Made by a program: the position numbers and the translations under genes. Below the pieces are notes generated by a model that was not told where the DNA came from, searched no databases, and was given only the letters and a program-made list of their open reading frames with translations. Shown here piece after piece: positions 55,801 to 63,571 of a DNA stretch of 64,000 bases (its first letter is position 1; every line of letters starts with the position of its first letter). The stretch comes from Cladorhizidae sp. MBARI D1340-BT2 (lineage: Eukaryota; Porifera; Demospongiae; Poecilosclerida; Cladorhizidae): NCBI GenBank assembly GCA_028752905.1, contig JAQNBH010000015.1:18456110-18520109 (forward strand), in the 5' to 3' direction.

Positions 55801-58484
55801 GACTCTTGTACGTCATTAATTAAGCCCCCAGTGTATATATGATGAGGTTGAGCTGTCCAGCATGTCTGTCTTGGAATAGTCAGTGCTGGCTGTCTGCATG
55901 CGCACACACACACACACAGTGCCCAGTTCCTCTTCCCCCAGTAGTTTGGTCCGAGGCAATCCCTTGCTATGGATGTCCAAAGTTGTTGGGTCCCACCTAA
56001 TCATTAGCCTTATATCCCCAGCCCTAGCCCTAGCCTTATATCCCCAGCTCTAGCCCTAGCCTTATATCCCCAGCTCTAGCCCTAGCCTTATATGCCCAGC
56101 TCTAGCCCTAGCCTTATATGCCCAGCTCTAGCCCTAGCTTTAGCCCTAGCTTTAGCCCTAGCCTTATATCCCTAGCCCTAGCCTTATATCCCCAGCTCTA
56201 GCCCTAGCTCTAGCTCTAGCCCTAGCTCTAGCCCTAGCTCTAGCCCTAGCCTTAGTCCTAATCCTGGTCTTATATTCCAAGCTCTAGCCAGCACTAGGTG
56301 GGGCTAGAATGGTCGTCCGTAGGTAGTTCCAAGGTTCCCCACAGCATACTTGGCTGGTATGTCACCTACAAATACTTGGCTGGTATGTCACCTACAAATG
56401 TGTACTAAAATGTGTTCCATTTCTGTCTCAACTTTCAGGGACGCCATGAACGAAATAGCTCTCCATTTCTTAGCCAAGATGAAGATTCTAGTGGTGAAGG
56501 ACATAGAGAGGGAGGACATTGAGTTCATATGCAAGGTGGGTACTGGCATGCTCAGTTGGTCGAGACAGGTACACATGATGATGCACATGTGCTGTTGCTG
56601 GTGTAATGAGCGTGCTCTCAGTGTGAAGTGTTGAAAGCCTCTCTCTATATATATACTGTATATGCATGTCTGATCGTAGAGAAGGGTCACTTGTACAGAA
56701 TAATCAAACTTGAGTTATTGGGTATCAGACAAAATTACCTACAGAATAGAACTTGAAACAGTTCGTAACTCAATCTCAAACAAAAGGCAGAGGCTAAGCA
56801 TCAGTGGTAGATACAGGCACATGACTTGGCAGTGGTAGACAGAGGCACATGACTTGGCAGTGGTGGACACAGGCACATGACTTGGCAGTGGTGGACACAG
56901 GCACATGACTTGGCAGTGGTACACACAGGCACATGACTTGGCAGTGGTGGACACAGGCACATGACTTGGCAGTGGTGGACATAGGCACATGACTTGGCAG
57001 TGGTGGACACAGGCACATGACTTGGCAGTGGTACACACAGGCACATGACTTGGCAGTGGTACACACAGGCACATGACTTGGCAGTGGTAGATACAGGCAC
57101 ATGACTTGGCAGTGGTAGACAGAGGCACATGACTTGGCAGTGGTGGACACAGGCACATGACTTGGCAGTGGTGGACACAGGCACATGACTTGGCAGTGGT
57201 GGACACAGGCACATGACTTGGCAGTGGTACACACAGGCACATGACTTGGCAGTGGTGGACACAGGCACATGACTTGGCAGTGGTGGACACAGGCACATGA
57301 CTTGGCAGTGGTGGACACAGGCACATGACTTGGCAGTGGTACACACAGGCACATGACTTGGCAGTGGTGGACACAGGCACATGACTTGGCAGTGGTGGAC
57401 ATAGGCACATGACTTGGCAGTGGTGGACACAGGCACATGACTTGGCAGTGGTACACACAGGCACATGATGGCAGTGGTACACACAGGCACATGACTTGGC
57501 AGTGGTGGACACAGGCACATGACTTGGCAGTGGTGGACACAGGCACATGACTTGGCAGTGGTGGACACAGGCACATGACTTGGCAGTGGTACACACAGGC
57601 ACATGACTTGGCAGTGGTGGACACAGGCACATGACTTGGCAGTGGTGGACACAGGCACATGACTTGGCAGTGGTACACACAGGCACATGACTTGGCAGTG
57701 GTACACACAGGCACATGACTTGGCAGTGGTGGACACAGGCACATGACTTGGCAGTGGTGGACACAGGCACATGACTTGGCAGTGGTGGACACAGGCACAT
57801 GACTTGGCAGTGGTACACACAGGCACATGACTTGGCAGTGGTGGACACAGGCACATGACTTGGCAGTGGTGGACACAGGCACATGACTTGGCAGTGGTAC
57901 ACACAGGCACATGACTTGGAAGTCAATTAAAAAGGGGGGAAATGGATTTCTGTACAATTGAACCATTTCATAGACGCTAGAAGACAATGCTGGGGGGATT
58001 GTAAATACCAAGGGATTCATAATTCACGGGGGTGCAAAAAGAGAAAAATCTTGTTGGGGGTGGGAAGAGTGAGAGATATATCCTAATTTTAGTCAAGTCT
58101 AGGATAATCCAAAACATTACGAGTTAGTTTACTGCACTCTGCATACACCCACTCTGTGCTCTGCATACACCTACACTGTGCTCTGCATACACCCACTCTG
58201 TGCTCTGCATACACCCACACTGTGCTCTGCATACACCTACACTGTGCTCTGCATGCACCCACTCTGTGCTCTGCATACACCTACATTGTGCTCTGTACAC
58301 CCATTATAGAGCTCCTTTACTTGTGTGCGCGCATGTGTGTGTGTGTGTACATGTGTGTGTGTGCTCCCATGCACAGACTGTTGGCTGTCGTCCAGTGGCC
58401 AGTTTGGACCACTTCCTGCCCGAGCATTTGGGAAGTGCAGCCTTGGTGGAGGAAGTTGCTATGGGCGTCAGCAAAGTGGTCAAG
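42479..58484 (+). CDS. CCT4: T-complex protein 1 subunit delta (CCT4), exons 1-9, 3' end beyond window
   Basis: Subunit of the cytosolic CCT/TRiC chaperonin that folds actin, tubulin and other proteins. Exons: 42479-42587, 42646-42788, 43874-43982, 44999-45141, 51292-51413, 53761-53899, 55257-55396, 56439-56535, 58377-58484. All phases join, giving 370 codons of a family norm of about 535. Motifs: [10 protein letters not shown] (46-55), ITNDGATI (64-71), ATP-binding GDGTTT (97-102), [13 protein letters not shown] and [11 protein letters not shown]. Delta-specific sequence such as [31 protein letters not shown] and [14 protein letters not shown] identifies CCT4. Residues after VSKVVK (the apical return, second equatorial part) are not found before 64000, so intron 9 exceeds 5.5 kb. 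Confidence 0.97.
42646..42788 (+). CDS. CCT4: CCT4 exon 2
   Basis: Acceptor ctgtttag. Reads [40 protein letters not shown], the nucleotide-pocket part of the equatorial domain. Donor ATG|GTGAGG. Confidence 0.97.
42851..43536. mobile_element. PIF/Harbinger-like element with a MADF-domain fragment
   Basis: Imperfect inverted ends: GGCTGGTTCACAGTTTGACG at the left and GCCGGGTTCACAATATGACG on the other strand at the right, within TTAA/TTTA flanks. Plus-strand residues from ATG 43063 read [16 protein letters not shown] and [12 protein letters not shown], the start of a MADF DNA-binding domain as encoded beside PIF/Harbinger transposases. Sub-terminal 'acgatacgatacgat' repeats and an (AAT)n run lie inside. 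No transposase remains. Located in CCT4 intron 2. Confidence 0.75.
43874..43982 (+). CDS. CCT4: CCT4 exon 3
   Basis: Acceptor ggctgtag, then [36 protein letters not shown]. Carries the GDGTT ATP-hydrolysis motif. Donor AAAG|GTATAC. Confidence 0.97.
43991..44136. repeat. CCCTCC-rich tandem tract
   Basis: About ten copies of 'cctccctccccctt' variants right after CCT4 exon 3's donor. Strongly strand-asymmetric (C/T only). Confidence 0.95.
44218..44456. repeat. ~17-bp GC-rich tandem repeat
   Basis: Degenerate copies of 'gtgtgaggagttccccct' in CCT4 intron 3. Confidence 0.9.
44457..44882. repeat. 16-bp minisatellite, about 26 copies
   Basis: Unit 'tgaccttgtatgttgg', with a patch of 'tgacctcg' variants at 44551-44625. 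On the minus strand it stays open with a repeating [15 protein letters not shown] pattern, a by-product of the unit. Confidence 0.96.
44999..45141 (+). CDS. CCT4: CCT4 exon 4
   Basis: Acceptor tctctaag (AAG type). Reads [48 protein letters not shown]. Donor AAG|GTTAGT. Confidence 0.96.
45309..45500. repeat. hairpin repeat, copy related to 52361-52540
   Basis: Shares 'gtattgaagtagacaa', 'ccagttagatgaccctttac' and the other end 'acatgggtgcgca' with the hairpin repeat at 52361. The second arm is less preserved. Confidence 0.6.
45547..46235. repeat. CACACCTA-type array, about 690 bp
   Basis: Units of 10-14 bp built from 'cacacacaccta' and 'cacacgcaccta'. All three plus frames stay open as Thr/His/Leu/Pro/Tyr-rich text ([22 protein letters not shown]) only because the unit has no stop. 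Not a gene. Confidence 0.97.
46370..47654 (-). mobile_element. Tigger/pogo-like DNA transposon relic
   Basis: The right terminus on the minus strand is CAGTGGAACTTTGCTTATCC, typical of Tigger ends, next to TA. Downstream on the same strand: [20 protein letters not shown] (start of the HTH region, about 47460-47520), then after an internal array FNIDETG-like residues near 46780 and [19 protein letters not shown] (46630-46690). Stops and frameshifts are frequent. The left terminus was not located. Confidence 0.7.
46905..47215. repeat. 44-68-bp tandem repeat inside the Tigger relic
   Basis: Six copies ending in 'agtcacactccgattccacg' with a 'tctagaagtgaagttcgtaa' front part of variable length. 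It separates the HTH and DDE remnants. Confidence 0.9.
47765..47995. repeat. ~25-bp TA-rich array
   Basis: About nine copies of 'atagatcatgagatatatat'. Each unit has an internal (AT)n run of varying length. Confidence 0.96.
47996..49506. other. CCT4 intron 4, central unrecognised stretch
   Basis: Begins TTAAGGGAGGC. Low-complexity-free sequence with no long open frame and no recognised family; an old non-coding element is possible. Confidence 0.35.
49507..49850. repeat. two long poly-G tracts
   Basis: A run at about 49517-49533 and a 32-base G run at 49807-49838, the longest in the window. Both follow TTAA-containing sequence. Quadruplex-capable. Confidence 0.9.
49928..50372. repeat. 23-bp minisatellite, about 19 copies
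   Basis: Unit 'ctgaactccaactgtgaacg' plus 'agc' with alternating gaac/ggac and gagc/aagc variants. All three minus frames stay open for 150-174 codons because the unit and its permutations lack stops. Not a gene. Confidence 0.96.
50373..51291. other. CCT4 intron 4, right end
   Basis: Contains two copies of a short direct repeat ('ggttacctggttttgctgaa' near 50615; 'agttaccaggttttttgttg' near 50692) also echoed near 8236. A C run precedes the exon-5 acceptor. Confidence 0.45.
51292..51413 (+). CDS. CCT4: CCT4 exon 5
   Basis: Acceptor gttctcctcag. Reads [40 protein letters not shown]. Donor AGG|GTAAGT. Confidence 0.97.
51595..51780. repeat. hammerhead-like inverted repeat, copy D
   Basis: Left arm 'gattacaatgaccttctcaa', 'cgacgtttcgacagatgctc'; right arm 'gtctagtcgaaacgtcaagc', 'aaatttcaagttgattattg'. 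The GAAACGTC box is intact on both strands. CTGATGA has a one-base insertion (CTGATTGA) on the plus strand. Confidence 0.85.
51781..52360. other. CCT4 intron 5, open but unrecognised stretch
   Basis: Plus-strand frames read e.g. [19 protein letters not shown] and [20 protein letters not shown] without a family I can name. Possibly an old transposase relic. Confidence 0.35.
52361..52540. mobile_element. ~180-bp hairpin MITE
   Basis: Inverted arms: 'atattgaagtaaacaaactg', 'tacccatgtagacca', 'agacgaccctttaccattta' against 'taaatggtaaaaggtcgtct', 'tgaccttacatgggtacgta', 'tttgtttttcaatata'. The loop holds the 'tgatcatatgcacgatca' palindrome. A relative lies at 45309, and a stem-like hairpin at 20270. 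Confidence 0.85.
52541..53383. other. CCT4 intron 5, pyrimidine-rich stretch
   Basis: From about 52860 to 53100 the plus strand is C/T-rich without a clear unit. No gene recognised. Confidence 0.45.
53384..53735. repeat. 13-bp array and degenerate CCCTTACC tail
   Basis: About eleven copies of 'ccaccctgcttga' (53384-53525), then degenerate 'ccccttaccctgttt' units, ending just before CCT4 exon 6's acceptor. Confidence 0.93.
53761..53899 (+). CDS. CCT4: CCT4 exon 6
   Basis: Acceptor aaccttacag. Reads [46 protein letters not shown]. Donor GAC|GTGAGT. A second AG eight bases in (tggtacag) would break the frame. Confidence 0.96.
53900..55256. other. CCT4 intron 6
   Basis: Contains a ~55-bp tandem repeat at 54645-54835 ('gcttctgcctgagaaggtta', 'tgttcttgctggagacca'; three to four copies) and a loose 'gggtgtggtttaattg' duplication near 53996 and 54105. 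No gene recognised. Confidence 0.6.
54645..54835. repeat. ~55-bp tandem repeat
   Basis: Three to four copies with an internal 'ccaatgtgatgcttctgcct' duplication, in CCT4 intron 6. Confidence 0.88.
55257..55396 (+). CDS. CCT4: CCT4 exon 7
   Basis: Reads [47 protein letters not shown]. Donor CTGAG|GTAAGT. The donor region is duplicated about 67 bp downstream. Confidence 0.97.
55390..55505. repeat. two-copy duplication including the CCT4 exon-7 donor
   Basis: 'cctgaggtaagtagcacatg' at the donor recurs as 'actgaggtagcacatgctag' near 55462, both followed by a 'gtatcacatgatt' or 'atatcacatgatt' block. Confidence 0.75.
56005..56285. repeat. AGCCCTAGCCTTATAT-type array
   Basis: Units mixing 'agctctagccctagcc' and 'ttatatccccagctc', about ten repeats, in CCT4 intron 7. 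Resembles but does not equal the CCCTAA telomere motif. Confidence 0.92.
56439..56535 (+). CDS. CCT4: CCT4 exon 8
   Basis: Acceptor caactttcag. Reads [33 protein letters not shown]. Donor AAG|GTGGGT. A short 'acttggctggtatgtcacct' duplication precedes it. Confidence 0.97.
56683..56790. repeat. fragment resembling the left end of the 3.55-kb TIR element
   Basis: 'ttgagttattgggtatcaga', 'cctacagaatagaactt' parallel 'ttgagttatttatgttaaga', 'cctatagaatggaac' at 16335-16385. Moderate similarity with gaps. It abuts the 28-bp array. Confidence 0.55.
56805..57920. repeat. 28-bp minisatellite, about 40 copies
   Basis: Unit 'ggcagtggtggacacaggca' plus 'catgactt'. Variants are acacac, gataca and gacaga at the centre. 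One unit at about 57468 lacks 4 bp. Since 28 is not a multiple of 3, the minus strand cycles through all frames and all three stay open for 369-408 codons ([20 protein letters not shown]). This is a repeat artefact inside CCT4 intron 8. Confidence 0.97.
58135..58310. repeat. 22-bp tandem repeat, about 8 copies
   Basis: Alternating 'actctgtgctctgcatacac' and 'acactgtgctctgcatacac' units just upstream of a (GT)n run and CCT4 exon 9's acceptor. Confidence 0.94.
58377..58484 (+). CDS. CCT4: CCT4 exon 9 (last in window)
   Basis: Acceptor cccatgcacag. Reads [36 protein letters not shown], matching the apical-domain IGTKPVAHIDQF..LGSAELAEEV region. Donor AAG|GTAAGA. The next expected residues (ITG...TV..VRGSNK) are not found to the right. 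Confidence 0.96.
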
Positions 58485-59039
58485 GTAAGAGATGAGATCA
58501 CATGACTTGCATGCGGCTCTCTTTTGCCAGCATCGTTGGCATGGAACCCAAGAGTTGATGAGTCCGTTTTGTAGAGGTGGCCCGCACTATAGGTCAGATG
58601 AAGTATAGAGATGTTCCTCTCTGAGAGCTCCATGACGTCGACATTATCCATTGCCGAGTGAATCGAATCCCTTAGTAGGGAGGTGGATAATTTGGTATTG
58701 CCGCGCATTGCATGCCTATGTATGTATGTGTGTATGTATATCATCCGTTAAAAATATATGAACGGGTTACCCGTCAAATAAAAGCGGGCTTGTGTAAACT
58801 GGAAATGGTCGTCATGGCAAAGGGCCATGTGGAGACAACGGCAGCAGATTCGAGGCTATGGGAAAGAAAACTTGCACAGGCACGCGAGGATGGCTGCGCA
58901 TGGTGACCAGCTGGCAGGAAAGAATGCTGGAGTTTCATTCAGCTGACATGCTCTAGGCTGTGTTGCACAAGGCTAAGGACATTAGTGGGTGGTGAGCAGC
59001 TTTTGTGTGTGCAAACACCGAGTTCATGGATGTAGAAAG
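58485..59039. other. CCT4 intron 9, start
   Basis: No recognised exon or repeat apart from a short 'tatgtatgtgtgtatgtata' run. Confidence 0.4.
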
Positions 59040-59480
59040 GACAGCTGCTCAATAGGAGAGATGTGCTAATGATGGAGATCATTGTCGAGAGTGTGCAAAC
59101 TATCACTAACGAGTTCTTGTCAGCTTCTACATGGTCTTCCCTTGAGTACTCGGAGAATCCCCTGCAGAAAGCACTTCCTGATGAGCTCACTCTTAGTGTA
59201 GTGTGCTCCCCATCTTCAAGGGAAGCTGCTTCCAAGCTAGAAATTCTTCTCACAGCCACATTTCTTCATGCACATATCAGTTTCAGAATTTGCCATCCCA
59301 TTTGATGTTGCTGGGCATGAAGTTGTTAAGCCTTGCACTTGTGAGGATTACGACTACTTGCCTATATCACAAGCCAAAGTCCTGGTGCCATCAATGGATC
59401 AGCACTGTGTTAGGCCTTCAATGCTAGGGCTGAGACAATGGCCAGAGCAATGCAATTTAACAATGCAAGTATTTCAAGTT
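59040..59480 (+). repeat. dispersed repeat family X, copy 3 (longest)
   Basis: Carries all blocks seen in the other copies ('cttgtcagcttctacatggt', 'cctgatgagctcactcttag', 'atcttcaagggaagctgctt', 'tttcagaatttgcca'). Plus frames are partly open but no family is recognised. Confidence 0.8.
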
Positions 59481-59888
59481 CCTCCCATGCAGATCATTAG
59501 GTTAGAAGACAATTCTCTCTCTCTCTTTCCATTGCACCTTCATTCCCCACTTCCTGTCTTGCATTTGGCAGTGAATTTATATACTTTGTACTAGAGTACT
59601 ACATGTGGACATGTAACTTACTACAAAGTAACAGTGGATTACAATAAACAGAGAAATATTCGGTTAGCTTCTTCTGAGTGTTGGTGGTGAGTCAGATCTT
59701 TGTGCTTACAGTACAGTATACTGTAGGCTTGGTTTTCAACTGTGAACACAGTCTTGTGAATTTAAGTCCATAGAAGTACTTGTATACGCACCACAAACAG
59801 CTACTTGGGTTGCTACTGTGTGTGCAAACTATATGGCAGAACTTTGGAACTGGCAAGCATGGTATATTAATGCTAATCTCCATTGGAT
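59481..59888. other. CCT4 intron 9, unrecognised
   Basis: No feature supported. Confidence 0.35.
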
Positions 59889-60233
59889 TAGGATGGTTAG
59901 GCCAGGGATTAGGAGGGTTAGGCCAGGGATTAGGATGGGTTAGGCCAGGGATTAGGATGGGTTAGGCCAGGGATTAGGATGGTTAGGCCAGGGATTAGGA
60001 GGGTTAGGCCAGGAATTAGAAGGGTTAGGCCAGGGATTAGGAGGGTTAGGCACAGGGATTAGGATGGTTAGGCCAGGGATTAGGATGGTTAGGCCAGGGA
60101 ATAGGATGATTAGGCCAGGGATTAGGATGGTTAGGCCAGGGATTAGGAGGGTTAGGCCAGGGATTAGGAGGGTTAGGCCAGGGATTAGGAGGGTTAGGCC
60201 AGGGATTAGGATGGTTAGGCCAGGGATTAGCGA
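59889..60233. repeat. 20-bp minisatellite, about 17 copies
   Basis: Unit 'ggttaggccagggattagga' with gatggg/gaggg variants. G-rich on one strand and includes GGGTTAGG, so quadruplex-capable. Confidence 0.96.
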
Positions 60234-61858
60234 ACGTTTTATATAGCTATGTGAGTGTGCTTTATTTGGGCACTAAAATTGTAGGTACAGTATAACCTAA
60301 AGTGCGTGCATCAAAGGATCCCGAGATCTCCATCTCCAAAAATTCACGAGGTCACTCATTGAAAACAGTGTAAGTGTCCTGTTGCCAAGCTCATTAGGGC
60401 CAAATATAATTAAAGCGTAATGTGTGCCTGTATTCTTTATGCAAGTCGTGTGATGAAGAAGCAGCGAGAGTCAAGGATGCCTTCTTTGTTGCCCGAGAGG
60501 TCGATCAGGTAAGCGCTGTGGATAGCCTAGCGACAATAGAAGTAAACAAAACATGTTTTTCTAGCTCGACTGTAGTGGTTAATAGCATTTTACAGGGCTC
60601 TGCCTCGTCGAGTGGGGCAGGCGGTGAATTAGTCTCCGAGTGCGGTGTTCTTCGTATGATATATATTGGCTATATTCAGGAAGATGAGCTCCACAGCATA
60701 GATTATTCTGCCAATATTGATTGAATACTTTGCATATACTTATATATATATTCATAGAGAGAAATAGAGTTGAACCAATAGAGGCTATATATATATATAT
60801 AGAGGGAGAGAGATAGTTGAACCGATAGAGAACGGTGGACTAGTCCCGAGCCGACTACGAAGAGTCATTTTTTTGCCAAGGTATTCTAAGCCAGTGAGGC
60901 CTCTCAAGCATACGTTGTGACACGACTCCACTCCTCGAAGCATGCTCCTCTCAGGCATAGGTTGCTATTTGCTTGCATCGTGCTCTTGTCTTACTGCCAA
61001 AGCTAGATCAAAGTTCGTAGTAAACCCTTCTTGGTGTCTACATCGCTGGCATCTTTGCTGAGGAAGGGGTGGCGGCCATATTTCCATACACACTGTGTGT
61101 GATGATAATACTTGTCGGGGGAGGAGGGGGGGGTTCATTTAGGCTGGGGGGCACCTCTCCCGCGTCTTGTCTGTGCCCCATCCCATTGAGCAGGTGAACA
61201 GTAAAAATGTTTAAAAAAATAATCGTAATTGTTCTACTTATTGAAAACCTCCGAGATTTCATCAAATGACTTGCTCGCTCATTTCGTAACCTTCTTGTTC
61301 AGGTGGGCTAGGGAGGCCATTTCTAAGCCTTGACTTCATTAGCTCGTCTATTTCACTGATGGTTTGGGGGGGGGTGATGCCTCAGTATCGCCCACTCTTC
61401 CCTCCCCTCCCCTCCCCACAGATCCCACCTTGGATGAAACCTTGCCACGTGTATGTATGTGTGTGTGTGTGTGGCATGCATGGGTCTGAAAACGCTGATG
61501 TGGCATGGGCTTGCGTGTGGGCTGATTACGAGCATGAACTTAAAATAGCTTCATGCATTTCGTGTTGTTATGTTGTTAGCGTGTTCTTGGGTTAATTGAC
61601 GATCGAAATAAAATAAGCCCCTCGCTTTGAGGGGGGGGGGTTGACGGAATTAGTAGGCATTGCCGCACATGGCAACATGAATCAGGCCAGATATGTAGGC
61701 ACATTTTTGTACACCCATGGCGAGTGTGGATGAAAAGTTATTCGTCAAAAATGAAATGGACTTCGTGAAAACTTTCTTCTTTTTTTTAATGGTCTTCGGG
61801 AAAAGGAGATTGTTACAGTAAATTAGTGAAGTTGTTGGGAGAGTGGGGCACCACATAT
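60234..61858. other. CCT4 intron 9, mixed unrecognised sequence
   Basis: Holds an exon-like 63-bp stretch at 60447-60509 (described in findings), TA-rich runs near 60740-60800, G/C runs at 61120-61140, 61370-61380 and 61630-61641. No gene supported. Confidence 0.4.
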
Positions 61859-62592
61859 GGAGAGAACTGCCTGCACAGTCAGCAGAGCAATGAGAGAACT
61901 GGCTGCACAGTCAGCAGAGGAATGAGAGAACTGGCTGCACAGTCAGCAGAAGAATGAGAGAACTGGCTGCACCGTCAGCAGAGGAATGAGAGAACTGGCT
62001 GCACAGTCAGTAGAGGAATGAGAGAACTGGCTGCACAGTCAGCAGTGGAATGAGAGAACTGGCTGCACAGTCAGTAGAGGAATGAAAGAACTGGCTGCAC
62101 AGTCAGTAGAGGAATGAGAGAACTGGCTGCACAGTCAGTAGAGGAATGGGAGAACTGGCTGCACAGTCAGCAGAGGAATAAGAGAACTGGCTGCACAGTC
62201 AGTAGAGGAATGAAAGAACTGGCTGCACAGTCAGCAGAGCAATGAGAGAACTGGCTGCACAGTCAGCAGAGGAATGAGAGAACTGGCTGCAAGTCAGCAG
62301 AGGAATGAGAGAACTGGCTGCACAGTCAGCAGAGGAATGAGAGAACTGGCTGCACAGTCAGCAGAGCAATGAGAGAACTGGCTGCACAGTCAGCAGAGGA
62401 ATGAGAGAACTGGCTGCAAGTCAGCAGAGGAATGAGAGAACTGGCTGCACAGGCAGTAGAGGAGAGAGAACTGGCTGCATAGTCAGTAGGAGCATGGTCA
62501 GTAGATGAGAGAGAACTGGCTTCATAGTTAGTAGAGGAGAGAGAACTGGATGCACAGTCAGTAGAGGAGAGAGAACTGGCTGCAAAATACTT
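61859..62592. repeat. 30-bp minisatellite, about 24 copies
   Basis: Unit 'gagaactggctgcacagtca' plus 'gcagaggaat', more degenerate toward the right end. Confidence 0.96.
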
Positions 62593-62929
62593 GTACTTGG
62601 TGAGGGAGATAAGACTGGATCTAGAGCAGTCCGGTGGGTAGCATGCACGGCTTGTTGTAGTCCTGGTAAGTCTGAGATTAGCACTACTTCCTTGGATGTA
62701 GGTTCCTCTGGCCTACCAGAGCTCTGTGAGAATATATTTGCTTATCCCACGGCTGAGATGGGGTGTGGTGTTTTAGAAAACTAGCCGAACACCACAATCC
62801 TGGGAGTCGGATCATAGTCTTAACCCTTTCACCGCCAACTTTAGCCCAACACTTTTTCCCCTGTTTAAAAAAATATTTTTGAATTTCATTTTTTTGTAAC
62901 CATTAAATTTTGAAACAAAGCATATAATT

Positions 62930-63310
62930 CGATTGCAGCTATAACTTGGTATATGAATCAGCTCTATTGAAGCAGGCAAACAAAAGTTACGCATCTCTAT
63001 ATCTACAACAGTAATTAAAAAAAGTCACTAACAACAGAGATCCATCCAGGAGCGACTTTTTTCTTCTACTCCGTAGGATTTTAATTGATAACGAGTCTGC
63101 AGTAGATGGCTCTTGCAGCTTTCCACCGAAGAAGAGCCTCCAGAAGCTATCGGGACGGTCACAGTGAAGTAAAGTCATCATTGTCAAAAAAAAGATAGAT
63201 ATTTTTGTTGCCGTGACCAGTTCGGAATCACTTGCTATCTGGAATTTTTCTTTGATTGTATTTTTAACGTTTAGAGCTATCTTACGCGCACCCCCTGGTA
63301 AAAAAAAAAA
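62930..63310. repeat. dispersed repeat, copy 2 (partner at 10480)
   Basis: Same order and orientation as 10480-10830: 'atcagctctattgaagcagg', 'caaacaaaagttacgca', 'tgcagctttccaccgaagaa'. The minus-strand stretch is open for about 113 codons without recognised motifs. Confidence 0.65.
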
Positions 63311-63571
63311 AATATGTAGCTTGTTCACGTAATTTCTAATTAATTTTTACGCGAGCGATGTCGAGTTCGTGCCTGTAGGCGCATATGGCGGTGAGAGTGT
63401 TAACATAATATTGCCTGGAGTGTTGAGGGAATTATTTTACTTTCCAAGAAAATGCCGTTTTCCATTTGAGGTTTTACCTGATTCAGTTTCATCGTAAACT
63501 TTCGATTTTCCGTTTGCAAAAGGCACAGGATGTGGTCTTCCTGAACTTCTCGGCACGTTTGTTCCTCTGCT

